Source: Solanum dulcamara
Lineage: Eukaryota; Streptophyta; Magnoliopsida; Solanales; Solanaceae
Assembly (NCBI RefSeq): GCF_947179165.1
Contig: NC_077241.1
Coordinates: 28,967,746-29,031,745, forward strand
Length of the DNA: 64,000 bases
Direction: 5' to 3'
The notes below the pieces were generated by a model. The model searched no databases. It was not told the origin of the DNA and was given only the letters and a program-made list of their open reading frames with translations. Positions 1-12,345 of this stretch are shown one piece after another (positions within the stretch are counted from its first letter, which is position 1; the number at the start of each line of letters is the position of its first letter). Made by a program: the position numbers and the translations under genes.

Positions 1-272
1 AACCTTAAATAGTTATCGTCGGAATACTAGCACTATCTAATTGGAATTGGAACGACTACAGGTGCAGGTTGTGGGATAGTAAGAAGTATAGAGGAAACTC
101 TGCCAAAATTTTCCCAGAACAAGGAAAAGGGAATGGAACATAGATTTTTGAGATGTCTAGAAAAATTGATACCAAGTACTCCTACCGTGTTTAACTAAAG
201 CTGTAAGAGGTACTCTTCAGGTCGTCGATAAGGGGCACCCTTTTCACTTGAAGAATTTTATCTCGGAGGAAC
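1..272 (+). repeat. Rearranged fragment of retroelement internal sequence (element C/E family)
   Basis: Positions 1-65 match 44989-45053 and positions about 63-272 match 44091-44304, both inside element E, at roughly 90% identity by eye. The two blocks are in the opposite order from E and meet at a short TGCAGGTT-like overlap. No reading frame is open. It is best read as a broken, rearranged relic of the same family, with similarity ending at about 272. Confidence 0.75.
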
Positions 273-985
273 AAATTATTAATATAAAAATAAAAAGAAC
301 TCTTTTACCATATGAAAAGAAAAATACTTTTGAATATCATTTTTTATAAGATATCTCAGAATACCTATACAAACGCTTGGTAAAATATTAGGAAAGAATA
401 AATAATTGTCAAAATAATTTAAAAATATATGTGTTTGTATATATACTATAAAAAATAAAATTCTACTATAATGTGAGCTTGGATGTGTAACTCTAATAAG
501 TGTTACATCCCTATTTTTTTTATTTTTGATTTTGCAAATAATGAGCAATGTTGTGGTGACTCAATTCAATTGTTTAAAACATAATTTAAAAGAAAATAGT
601 TTAATTTAATGATTTACCATAATTTTAGGATAATTAGAAACCAATTAATTATTTTTAAAAAATATCTACAAAACCAATAGATTCTAAGTAAGGGTTCAAG
701 TGATTCCAAAGGGAAGGTATTAACTCCTTCGGAATCTATAATTGTGGATTCCGAATGAACTCATTTTTTAAATTAAGGAGATAAAACTATTACACAAATA
801 TATAATGAAGTATACACATAGAGTAAACTAAATCAATAATATAAGGAACGACCTAATATTTGCCTAACGTTAATAGTATACACAATAATAAATTAAAAAT
901 ATTATTCGAGCTTAATTTGAATAGCTTCCTTGAGAAGCAACTCTAGGTACCTGTAAAGGCACTTAATAAAAGTGTTTGTAAAGGA
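273..985. other. AT-rich stretch without a recognisable gene
   Basis: Strongly AT-rich sequence with no credible coding frame on either strand. Around 690-750 there is a motif in which a short block (AAGGGTTCAAGTGATTCC, then GGAATCTATAATTGTGGATTCCG) resembles conserved stretches of plant LTR elements, so this may be an old LTR scrap. I could not find its ends or a partner in the window. Confidence 0.5.
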
Positions 986-986
986 T

Positions 987-1292
<306 letters not shown>

Positions 1293-1504
1293 TTGTAACA
1301 CCCCTCAAAAATGCCTACAAAATACCTTAAGAATGCCGTGGAAATAGGCCGCTCATGTAACACATTATCCTTAATCTTTTTGGAAAATCTGAATTTGGAA
1401 TATTGATCAACGGGTCATAACCTGCGGGAAAATGGTCTCGATGGATTTTTAGGAACCGTAGATCGAAAGAAAGATTTTTGAAGAATCCACAAAATAGTGT
1501 GGTC

Positions 1505-1585
1505 CACGACAGGACCGCGTCGCGGACCTGGGATAGTTTATCGGCCAAGTTGACCGCGACAGGTCCGCGTCGCAGACCTGAGAAA
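1505..1585 (+). repeat. GC-rich inverted-repeat motif, two copies, in LTR A
   Basis: Two copies about 50 bp apart (1511-1533 and 1561-1582) of a motif around GGTCCGCGTCGCGGACC, which can fold on itself as GGTCCGC/GCGGACC. The surrounding sequence is AT-rich, so the motif stands out in base composition. The 3' LTR has a single decayed copy at about 10557-10580 in which CG has become CA at one position, consistent with methylation-driven loss of CpG. Confidence 0.8.
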
Positions 1586-1603
1586 GATTTCTGGCCGAGT
1601 TGA

Positions 1604-4600
1604 CTTTTTTTAAGGGCGTTTTACACTTTTCCCAAATTATTAGTTAATGAACCTAGAAGTTTTTAAGACCAAATTCAACTCTATAAACTAACCTAAACCT
1701 CTAATTCAATTCATTCTTCTACAAATCATCTATCAAATATTTCTCTCTCTACAAAAAGGCTCTCAAGGGTTTCCATTGAATACTTCAAGCAAATTCATTC
1801 AATTTCTCCATCAAAACTCTCAAGTTCTTCCAAATTAATTTGTGTTCTCACTCAAGATATGTGGGTATTGATTCATGGATCTTTTTATCCATTAAGCCCA
1901 ATCAATTTCTCAAGGTTATCTATCAATTAAAGTGTGGTATTTTATGGGTTTTGTGATCTCCATCACAATTGCATGAATTTTGATTTAAAATATGATCATG
2001 GGTCTATTTTGATATAAATTGATGGTTATTGAATTAAATTGAAGAGTTTTTCTATGAATTCTCCTATTTTTATTTCTAGGGTTCATGATGTAAATTATGA
2101 GCATTTTGATTTATACTTCTAAAGGATATTATCTATATGAATTACCTATGGGCTGATATAAAGTTTATGATCATGCATACTTTCAAGTTAATTTCATAAT
2201 TTTTTAAGTCAATTAATCATGCATCCATGTTATACCCAAATTTTAAGTACAAGCTATGGTCATGAATTTTCAAAGTATGAAATTATGACTATGTATTTCC
2301 ATTATGATCATGAATTATAAGTATGTCTCAGATTATGGAATTACATGCAAGTTATGAAGTAAAGTGACTTAGGATCCTATGTGGTGACCTAAGGTCTAAG
2401 TATATGAATTATACAAATATGATTGTAATGATGAAAAGACAAACTCTCACATTACAAGTATGTTATGAAATTGAGCTACTCTATGATTTCAAGTCTATAA
2501 TTATGACTATGATATATGATATGATTATCTTATGTTATGTATGTATTCTGTGGGATTTGACTTAGCACCGAATGTGGACTTGAGATGGAGGCTTGAAGCA
2601 AGGGGTCCTTATATAAAGTCTCTTGTCTCATAACTACATGTCACTATAGGAACAAAGGAATTAGAGGCGAATACCCAAAATCTCTAAGAGGTGAGTACCC
2701 GAAATATCAAGGCTTGGAGGTGAGTACTCGAGTCTAAGAACTAGAGGTGACTACACGGTTGACACGACCGCTTAGTGGATCCACTTAGGCATGTAGGAGT
2801 CTACCTTGGATTTTTTTAAGGGCGTTTTAAACTTTTCCCAATTTTTTAGTTAATGAACCTAGAGGTTTTTAGGACCTAATTGAACTCAATAAATTAACCT
2901 AAACCTCTAATTCAATTCATTCTTCTACAAATCATCTATCAAATATTTCTCTCTCTACAAAAAGGCTCTCAAGGGTTTCCATTGAATACTTCAAGCAAAT
3001 TTATTCAATTTCTCCATCAAAACTCTCAAGTTCTTCCAAATTAATTTGTTTTCTCACTCAAGATATGTGGGTATTGATTCATGGATCTTTTTACCCATTA
3101 AGCCCAATCAATTTCTCAAGGTTATCTATCAATTAAAGTGTGGTATTTTATGGGTTTTGTGATCTCCATCACAATTGCATGAATTTTGATTTAAAATATG
3201 ATCATGGGTCTATTTTCATATAAATTGATGGTTATTGAATTAAATTGAAGAGTTTTTCTATGAATTCTCCTATTTTTATTTCTAGGGTTCATGATGTAAA
3301 TTATGAGCATTTTGATTTATACTTCTAAAGGATATTATCTATATGAATTATGTATGGACTGATATAAAGTTTATGATCATGCATATTTTCAAGTTAATTT
3401 CATAATTTTTCAAGTCAATTAATCATGCATCCATGTTATATACCCAAATTTTAAGTACAAGCTATGGTCATGAATTTTCAAAGTATGAAATTATGACTAT
3501 GTATTTCCATTATGATCATGAATTATAAGTATGTCTCAGATTATGGAATTACATGCAAGTTATGAAGTAAAGTGACTTAGGATCCTATGTGGTGACCTAA
3601 GGTCTAAGTATATGAATTATACAAATATGATTGTAATGATGAAAAGACAAATTCTCACATTACAAGTATGTTATGAAATTGAGCTACTCTATGATTTCAA
3701 GTCTATAATCATGACTATGATATATGATATGATTATCTTATGTTATGTATGTATTCTGTGGGATTTGACTTAGCACCGAATGTGGACTTGAGATGGGGGC
3801 TCGAAGCAAGGGGTCCTTATATAAAGTCTTTTGTCTCATAACAACGTGTCACTATAGGAACAAAGGAATTAGAGGCGAATACCCAAAATATCAAGGCTTG
3901 GAGGTGAGTACTCGTGTCTAAGAACTAGAGGTGACTACCCGGTTCACACGACCGCTTAGTGGATCCACTTAGGCATGTAGGAGTCTACCTTGGATTTTTT
4001 TTAAGGGCGTTTTAAACTTTTCCCGATTTTTTAGTTAATGAACCTAGAGGTTTCTAGGACCTAATTGAACTCAATAAATTAACCTAAACCTCTAATTCAA
4101 TTCATTCTTCTACAAATCATCTATCAAATATTTCTCTCTACAAAAAGGCTCTCAAGGGTTTCCATTGAATACTTCAAGCAAATTCATTCAATTTCTCCAT
4201 CAAAACTCTTAAGTTCTTCCAAATTAATTTGTGTTCTCACTCAAGATATGTGGGTATTGATTCATGGATCTTTTTATCCATTAAGCCCAATCAATTTCTC
4301 AAGATTATCTATCAATTAAAGTGTGGTATTTTATGGGTTTTGTGATCTCCATCTCAATTGCATGAATTTTGATTTAAAATATGATCATGAGTCTATTTTT
4401 ATATAAATTGATAGTTATTGAATTAAATTGAAGAGTTTTTCTATGAATTCTCCTATTTTGATTTCTAAGGTTCATGATGTAAATTATAAGCATTTTGATT
4501 TATACTTCTAAAGGATATTATCTATATGAATTACGTATGGGCTGATATAAAGTTTATGATCATGCGTACTTTCAAGTTAATTTCATAATTTTTCAAGTCA

Positions 4601-7600
4601 ATTAATCATGCATCCATGTTATACCCAAATTTTAAGTACAAGCTATGGTCATGAATTTTCAAAGTATGAAATTATGACTATGTATTTCCATTATGATCAT
4701 GAATTATAAGTATGTCTTAGATTATGGAATTACATGCAAGTTATGAAGTAAAGTGACTTAGGATCCTATGTGGTGACCTAAGGTCTAAGTATATGAATTA
4801 TACAAATATGATTGTAATGATGAAAAGACAAATTCTCACATTACAAGTATGTTATGAAATTGAGCTACTCTATAATTTCAAGTCTATAATCATGACTGAT
4901 ATATGATATGATTATCTTATGTTATGTATGTATTCTGTGGGATTTGACTTAGCACCGAATGTAGACTTGAGATGGGGGCTCGGAGCAAGGGGTCCTTATA
5001 TAAAGTCTCTTGTCTCATAACTACGTGTCACTATAGGAACAAAGGAATTAGAGGCGAATACCCAAAATCTCTAAGAGGTGAGTACCCGAAATATCAAGGC
5101 TTGGAGGTGAGTACTCGAGTCTAAGAACTAGAGGTGAGTACCCGGTTCACACGAACGCTTAGTGAATCCACTTAGGCATGTAGGAGTCTACCTTGGATTA
5201 TTTTTAAGGGCGTTTTAAACTTTTCCCAATTTTTTAGTTAATGAACCTAGAGGTTTTTAGGACCTAATTCAACTCAATAAATTAACCTAAACCTCTAATT
5301 CAATTCATTCTTCTACAAATCATCTATCAAATATTTCTCTCTACAAAAAGGCTCTCAAGGGTTTCCATTGAATACTTCAAGCAAATTCATTCAATTTCTC
5401 CATCAAAACTCTCAAGTTCTTCCAAATTAATTTATGTTCTCACTCAAGATATGTGGGTATTGATTCATGGATCTTTTTATCCATTAAGCCCAATCAATTT
5501 CTCAAGGTGATCTATCAATTAAAGTGTGGTATTTTATGGGTTTTGTGATCTCCATCTCAATTGCATGAATTTTGATTTAAAATATGATCATGAGTCTATT
5601 TTGATATAAATTGATGGTTATTGAATTAAATTGAAGAGTTTTTCTATGAATTCTCCTATTTTGGTTTCTAGGGTTCATGATGTAATTATGAGCATTTTGA
5701 TTTATACTTCTAGAGGATATTATCTAAATGAATTATGTATGGACTGATATAAAGTTTATGATAATGCATATTTTTGAGTTAATTTCATAATTTTTAAGTC
5801 AATTAATCATGCATCCATGTTATACCCAAATTTCAAGTACAAGCTATGGTCATGAATTTTCAAAGTATGAAATTATGACTATGTATTTCCATTATGATCA
5901 TAAATTATAAGTATGTCTCAGATTATGGAATTACATGCAAGTTATGAAGTAAAGTGACTTAGGATCCTATGTGGTGACCTAAGGTCTAAGTATATGAATT
6001 ATACAAATATGATTGTAATGATGAAAAGACATATTCTCACATTACAAGTATGTTATGAAATTGAGCTACTCTATGATTTCAAGTCTATAATCATGACTAT
6101 GATATATGATATGATTATCTTATGTTATGTATGTATTCTGTGGGATTTGACTTAGCACAGAATGTGGACTTGAGATGGGGGCTCGAAGCAAGGGGTCCTT
6201 ATATAAAGTCTCTTGTCTCATAACTACGTGTCACTATAGGAAAAAAGGAATTAGAGGCGAATACCCAAAATCTCTAAGAGGTGAGTACCCGAAATATCAA
6301 GGCTTGGAGGTGAGTATTCGAGTCTAAGAACTAGAGATGAGTACCCGGTTGACACGACCGCTTAGTGGATCCACTTAGGCATGTAGGAGTCTACCTTGGA
6401 TTTTTTTTAAGGGCGTTTTAAACTTTTCCCAATTTTTTAGTTAATGAACCTAGAGGTTTTTAGGACCTAATTGAACTCAATAAATTAACCTAAACCTCTA
6501 ATTCAATTCATTCTTCTACAAATCATCTATCAAATATTTCTCTCTCTACAAAAAGGCTTTCAAGGGTTTCCATTGAATACTTCAAGAAAATTCATTCAAT
6601 TTCTCCATCAAAACTCTCAAGTTCTTCCAAATTAATTTGTGTTCTCACTCAAGATATGTGGATATTGATTCATTAATCCTTTTATCCATCAATCCCAATC
6701 AATTTCTCAAGGTTTTCTATCAAATTTAAGTGTGGTATTTTATGGGTTTTGTGATCTCCATCTCAATTGCATGTATTCTAATTTAAAATATAATCATGAG
6801 TCTATTTTGATATAAATTGATAGTTATTGAATTAAATTGAAGAATTTTTCTATGAATTCTCCTATTTTTATTTCTAGGGTTCATGATGTAAATTATGAGC
6901 ATTTTGATTTATACTTCTAAAGGATATTAACTAAATGAATTACGTATGGGCTGATATAAAGTTTATGATCATGCATACTTTCAAGTTAATTTCATAATTT
7001 TTCAAGTCAATTAATCATGCATTCATGTTATACCCAAATTTTAAGTACAAGCTATGGTCATGAATTTTCAAAGTATGAAATTATGACTATGGATTTCCAT
7101 TATGATCATGAATTATAAGTATGTCTCAAATTATGGAATTACATGCAAGTTATGAAGTAAAGTGACTTAGGATCCTATGTGGTGACCTAAGGTCTAAGTA
7201 TATGAATTATACAAATATGATTGTAATGATGAAAAGACAAATTCTCACATTACAAGTATGTTATGAAATTGAGCTACTCTATGATTTCAAGTCTATAATC
7301 ATGACTATGATATATGATATGATTATCTTATGTTATGTATGTATTCTATGGGATTTGACTTAGCACCGAATGTGGACTTGAGGTGAGGGCTCGAAGCAAA
7401 GGGTCCTTATATAAAGTCTCTTGTCTCATAACTACGTGCCACCATAGGAACAAAGGGATTAGAGGCGAATACCCCAAATCTCTAAGAGGTGAGTACCCAA
7501 AATATCAAGGCTTGGAGGTGACTACCCGAGTCTAAGAACTAGAGGTGAGTACCCAATTCACATGACCACTTAGTGGATCCACTTAGGCATGTAGGAGTCT

Positions 7601-7607
7601 ACCTTGG
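1604..7607 (+). repeat. Five-copy tandem array of a ~1.2-kb LTR segment
   Basis: The landmark AAGGGCGTTTTA recurs at 1612, 2818, 4003, 5206 and 6409, giving periods of 1206, 1185, 1203 and 1203; the last unit ends at 7607. The short third interval (unit 2) is explained by about 21 bp missing near 3890. Internal joints read CTACCTTGGA followed by a T run; the single-copy 3' LTR reads CTACCTTGGCAAAG at the end of the segment. Each unit spans the presumed core promoter and R region. Unit 1 has CTATAAAC where units 2-5 have CAATAAATT. Unit 5 resembles the single unit of the 3' LTR in its second half (for example TTCATTAATC instead of TTCATGGATC). Units 2-4 are the derived form. Confidence 0.95.
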
Positions 7608-8315
7608 CAAAGTAGCCTCCTCCTTCTCGATGTGGATATCATCGGATTCCATGTTATAACTCGCATGATCTTATTGTCGGTTGTGGTTCCTATTCCACAT
7701 ATGTATGATATATGTTAAGTTTGTTATGATTTCGAATTTATATTTTTAAATGCTTTGGTCAATATAATTTTCTCATGACTTTACGTATTCCATCTTATCA
7801 TGTGTTTTACTTGACCTTTGCTTTCCCTGATTTATGTTGCATGTCACGCCCTCATACTTAGTACATTCCAACGTACTAATGCATACTTTTTGCCTACATT
7901 ATCTCATAATATAGGGGTTTGAGGTTGAAGATCCTTATTGTCCACGTAACTAGTAGGCGGTCCTATCCCAAGGAGTTGTGGTAAATCTTCATTGATCGGG
8001 GACTAGTTTCAATTTACTTATTATTTTCTTGTCAAAAGACTTTCGCTTATTTGTGTATTGAGGGTGAGCTAAGTACATGTCTTATCCCCCGCCCTTACTC
8101 ATGTTTAGAGGTATCTCATTGGACATATGTTTGACTCTATGTTGTCATAAGACATTTTTGGATTTCTATTCATGGTTTTAGACTCTCTTATGATGTTTCT
8201 ACTTTTATATTTCACCTTATGTATGCTTATATTATGTACAAGAGGCTTAGTTAGAGCCCTTCAGGGTTTCAATCGTTGTGTTATGACTAGGCCCTAGGTA
8301 GGGTCGTGAAAAACT

Positions 8316-8327
8316 TCATATCAAAGT
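8316..8327 (+). other. Degraded primer-binding site of element A
   Basis: TCATATCAAAGT lies just inside the 5' LTR. It aligns to the plant initiator tRNA-Met primer site TGGTATCAGAGC with four changes, and the downstream text (TTTTCCAAGTGTCCTAGG) is the usual leader of these elements. Confidence 0.7.
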
Positions 8328-8493
8328 ATAACGTTTTCCAAGTGTCCTAGGGTGTCCAATATGCCGCGTCAAGTAGAGTCTTATTCATGGGTGTGAATCG
8401 CACCAAACTTATGAGTAGGAGGCTATGAGGTATTTAGGAATTTATCATAAGACTTCTTTTCTCTAATAATCTTTCTTTGTGATTTTCAAAAAG

Positions 8494-9454
8494 ATGGCTC
8501 TAAGAAGACCACCGTCGCCAAAGAGAGACAATGCTAATGAAGCCTAAGCTCCCCTGTCTCCTCAAGACATGGTAATTTACTGGACCAAGTGACTAATGTG
8601 GAGTTCTAAACTTCCATTACTATGCTAGCCCAAGTAGTGACCAACCAAGGGGTTGCGACTCCTCATAACGTTCCAGAGTTTCATGGATCAAAAGTCAATG
8701 AGGATCCTCAAGAGTTCATTGATGAGGTCTACAAGATAGTGAGCTTGCGGAGTTTATGGCCTACCAACTCAAGGGTGTCGCTCAAGTGTGGTACAACTAA
8801 TGGAAGGATGAAAGAGTGAATGAGGGTCCTATTGATTGGTAAAGTTTTTAGGGTGCATTTCTTGACCAATTCTTTCCCTTAGAGTTGAGGGAGGCGAAGG
8901 TGAGGGAATTTATCAACTTGAAGCAAGGGAGTATGAGTATGAGGGAGTATGCCCTCAACTTCATGAAGTTGTCCAGGTATGCTCCGACTTTGGTGTCCAA
9001 CCCTCGAGCCTGAATGAGTAAGTTTATATCAGGGGTTTCAGATTTGGTTTTTCAAGAATGTAAGACGGCCATGGCAATAAATGAAATGTATATCTCTAGA
9101 CTAATGACTCATGCCAAACAAATTGAAGAGGAAAAGCTTAAGGAGATTCTTAGGATGACTAAGAAGGCCCGGATTGAAAATGGATCATTTTTTAATAATA
9201 CTTCAGTGCCTAAGTATCACAAGGATAGGGTTCCTAACCCTAGATATCAAGGTGACAATTATAGTGGTCAAGCTTTTCTCGCATGTCAAAAGTATGGACG
9301 GTACCATCTGGGAGATTGTCTAGCCGGTTTAGGTGTATGTTTTTGTTGTGGTGTGAAGGATCACAAGTTGAGGCATTGTCCAAGGGTTGCTAAGAATGAG
9401 AAGGATAGTCATCGGCGATCTCTGTCCTACCCCTCTGTGGGTCCCCAAACTTAG
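8494..9454 (+). pseudogene. gag remnant of element A (capsid and zinc knuckle)
   Basis: The ATG at 8494 opens a gag frame that is soon interrupted. Recognisable pieces follow: 8622-8819, with a PEFHGSKVNEDPQEFIDEVY stretch typical of the retrotransposon gag domain, and 9014-9454, beginning MSKFISGVSDLVFQECK. The latter ends in a CCHC zinc knuckle (C-x2-C-x4-H-x4-C, in CFCCGVKDHKLRHC), which would bind RNA in the particle. Stops near 8527, 8606, 8818 and 9011 separate the pieces. All four knuckle ligands survive although the gene is dead. Confidence 0.88.
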
Positions 9455-9469
9455 CATGGTACTTTATCC

Positions 9470-9640
9470 GATAAGTGTAAATTCCCTTTTTGAAATAGTA
9501 ACGATTGGTATGAATTGGTATCTTATGCTTCTATAGATTGTGGAAATCATTGAGTTAAGTTTTAATTTCCAAATGGGCCTATTCTATAATGGAAGGGTCA
9601 TGATTCAGTATTTAAGGGTAGACATGAAAATTATTAACTG
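9470..9640 (+). pseudogene. Aspartic-protease C-terminal scrap of element A
   Basis: With frameshifts, this reads like the post-catalytic part of the chromoviral protease: GMNW, then VKF, then a WKG-like stretch, matching the regions at 13505-13620 and 35228-35345. The catalytic Asp region is missing. Protease is followed directly by unrelated sequence, so most of pol is deleted. Confidence 0.65.
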
Positions 9641-9919
9641 ATGTTGACTTCAAGGGAGCCATAAAGTGGTTAAAATGGTAGGCTTGAATGTGTAGTTGTA
9701 GATATGTGAATTACTGTAGTAGTCTATTGATGACTTCTTGTTAAGGGTTTCAAGTGAGTGTATTAGAGTTGTTATAGAACTAGGCTTGAATGTAGTGTTA
9801 ATGACATATGAGTGAATGTCCAATGCATTGTGTGTTTCTTTATTAGGTTTCGAAGTTTGATGAGTACGGGTAGTAAAGAGTAGTACTCTATTTTCCTATA
9901 GAGATGTAGTAGCCTAAGG
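9641..9919. other. Unassigned sequence replacing the deleted pol of element A
   Basis: About 280 bp between the protease scrap and the chromodomain tail. No RT, RNase H or integrase motif and no credible open frame. It may be heavily decayed pol or filler DNA from the deletion event. Confidence 0.5.
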
Positions 9920-10160
9920 TATATGTGTCAATATTGACAAAGTTTGTGGGTGATCCGAAATCTATTGTGCCAATAGGGAATAAGAGTATCGAAGAGAGTT
10001 TGACTTATGAGGAGATCGCGATAGAGATTTTGGACTGGCAAGTAAAGAAGTTAAAAAAAAGACGTATCCGTCGAACTGTTATGGAGGAATTAACAAATAG
10101 AGAGTGCTACGTGGGCAGCGGAATCAGACATGATGAAGCAATATCCTTATCTCTTTCCTT
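9920..10160 (+). pseudogene. Integrase C-terminal chromodomain tail of element A
   Basis: The frame from 9925 reads FVGDPKSIVPIGNKSIEESL, then TYEEIAIEILDWQVKKLKKR. This is the linker and chromodomain at the end of Tekay/Del-type chromovirus integrases, a domain thought to guide insertion into heterochromatin. The expected WE.EADM..YPHLF ending is visible only out of frame (10115-10155), so a frameshift splits the domain. Confidence 0.85.
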
Positions 10161-10414
10161 TCACTCAAGCCTAAAGGTACTAAGTTGCTCATCATCAAAT
10201 CAATTAAACTTCTATGCTTCAGTTTCATATGTCATTCATATGCATGCATGATTTATGAAAATGATTTCTCTCAAGGACTATGTTTTATTTTAAGTACGAG
10301 CTCTACACGTTCTATGCATTTTTCAAAGTGTCCTCATGCCCATGTTGGGTTTCTAAATCCTTGTTCCACCTCTATCCTATATTAGTTGAATCTCATTCGA
10401 GGACAAATGTTCCC

Positions 10415-10424
10415 AATGGGGAGA
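10415..10424 (+). other. Polypurine tract of element A
   Basis: AATGGGGAGA lies a few bases before the LTR start TGTAACACC at 10428. It is the usual priming site for plus-strand DNA and fixes the orientation as plus. Confidence 0.8.
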
Positions 10425-10427
10425 TAT

Positions 10428-12344
10428 TGTAACACCTCTCAAAAATGCCCAAAAAATACCTTAAGAATGCCTTGAAAATAGGTAGTTCATGTAACGCATG
10501 ATCCTTAATCTTTATGGAAAATTCGATTTTGGAATATCGTCCAAGTTGACCGCGATAGGTCCGCATCGCGGACCTAAGAAGGATTTCTGGCCGAGGTGAG
10601 TTTTTTTAAGGGTGTTTTAGACTTTTTCCAAATTATTAGTTAATGAACCTAGACATTTTTAGGACCTAATTCAACTCTATAAAGTAACCTAAACCTCTAT
10701 TTCATTTCATTCTTCTACAAATCATCTATCAAATATTTCTCTCTCTACAAAAAGGCTCTCAAGGGTTTCCATTGAATACTTCAAGCATATTCATTCAATT
10801 TCTCCATCAAAACTCTCAAGTTCTTCCAAATTAATTTGTGTTCTCACTCAAGATATGTGGATATTGATTCATTAATCTATTTATCCATCAATCCCAATCA
10901 ATTTCTCAAGGTTTTCTATCAAATTAAAGTGTGGTATTTTATGGGTTTTGTGATCTCCATCTCAATTGCATGTATTCTGATTTAAAATATGATCATGAGT
11001 CTATTTTGATATAAATTGATAGTTATTAAATTAAATTGAAGAGTTTTTTCATGAATTCTCCTATTTTAATTTCTAGGGTTCATGATGTAAATTATGAGTA
11101 TTTTGATTTATACTTCTAGAGGATATTATCTATATGAATTATGTATGGGCTGATATAAAGTTTATGATCATGCATATTTTTGAGTTAATTTCATAATTTT
11201 TAAGTCAATTAATCATGCATCCATGTTATACCCAAATTTCAAGTACAAGCTATGGTCATGAATTTTCAAAGTATGAATTATGACTATGTATTTCCATTAT
11301 GATCATTAATTATAAGTATGTCTGAAATTATAGAATTACATGCAAGTTATGAAGTAAGGTGACTTAGGATCCTATGTGGTGACCTAAGGTCTAAGTATAT
11401 GAATTATACAAATATGATTGTAATGAAGAAAGGGAAAATTCTCACATTACAAATATGTTATGAAAATGAGATACTCTATGATTTCAAGTCTATAATCATG
11501 ACTATGATATATGATATTATGATTTTATGTTATGTATGTATTCCGTGGAATTTGACTTAGCACTGAATGTGGACTTGAGGTGGGGGCTCAAAGCAAAGGG
11601 TCCTTATATAAAGTCTCTTGTCTCATAACTATGTGCCACCATAGGAACAAAGGGATTAGAGGTGAATACCCCAAATCTTTAAGAGGTGAGTACCCAAAAT
11701 ATCAAGGCTTGGAGGTGAGTACCCAAGTCTAAGAACTAGAGGTGAGTAGCCGGTACATACGATCGCTTAGTGGATCCACTTAGGCATGTAGGAGTCTACC
11801 TTGGCAAAGTAGCCTCCTTCTTCTCGATATGGGTATCATCGGATTCCATGTTATAGCTCGCATGGTCTTATTATCGGTTATGGTTCATATCCCACATATG
11901 TATGATCTCTTAAGTACGTTATGATTTCAAATTTATATTTTTAAATGCTTTGGTCAATATGATTTTCTTATGAGTTTATGTATTCCATCTTATCATGTGT
12001 TTTACTTAACCTTTGCATTCCCTGATTTACGTTGCATATCACGCCCTCATACTTAGTACATTCCAACATACTAATGCATACTTTTTGCCTACATTGTCTC
12101 ATAATATAGGGATTTGAGGTTGAAGATCCTTATCTTCCACGTAACTAGTAGGCGTTCCTATTCCAAGGAGTTTTGGTTAGTCCTCATTGACCGGGGACTA
12201 GTTTCAAGTTACTTATTGTTTTCTTGTCAAAATACTTTTGCTTATGTTGTGTATTGAGGGTGAGCTAAGGACATGTCTTAGCCCCCGCCCTTACTCATGT
12301 TTAGAGGCATCTCATTGGATATATGTTTGAGTCTATGTTGTCAT
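10428..12344 (+). repeat. 3' LTR of element A, truncated, with a single 1.2-kb unit
   Basis: Begins TGTAACACC. The segment amplified in the 5' LTR is present once (about 10600-11807), so this copy shows the unamplified arrangement: TGAGTTTTTTTAAGG at the start and CTACCTTGGCAAAG at the end. The copy stops after GTTGTCATA at about 12344, where gag of element B begins. Confidence 0.88.
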
Positions 12345-12345
12345 A

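Larger units (their letters stand above)
1294..8311 (+). repeat. 5' LTR of element A (7.0 kb, expanded by a tandem array)
   Basis: Begins TGTAACACC and ends GGGTCGTGAAA (expected GTGACA, so the terminal CA has mutated to AA). Without four surplus 1.2-kb repeats it would be about 2.2 kb, close to the length predicted for its 3' partner at 10428. It contains a CpG-rich hairpin zone (1505-1585), the tandem array (1604-7607) and a 3' portion (7608-8311) that matches 11807-12344 closely where both exist. Confidence 0.88.
1294..12344 (+). mobile_element. Element A: decayed Ty3/gypsy chromovirus with expanded 5' LTR and truncated 3' LTR
   Basis: LTR starts TGTAACACC at 1294 and 10428 are followed by the same text (CTCAAAAATGCC). 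Before 10428 lies a polypurine tract, and after the first LTR lies a degraded initiator-tRNA-Met primer site. The internal region (8312-10427) has gag, a scrap of protease and the chromodomain tail, with RT, RNase H and integrase deleted. The 3' LTR stops at about 12344, about 160 bp short of the position matching the 5' LTR end, where gag of another element begins. The element is dead. Its chromodomain-type C terminus places it in the chromoviruses, most like the Tekay/Del lineage. No target duplication can be checked because the right end is lost. Confidence 0.88.

Noticed and set aside
1604..7607. Centromeric satellite array
   Set aside because: Only five units, bounded on both sides by the rest of the same LTR, and a single-copy version is in the 3' LTR; it is an in-place LTR expansion.
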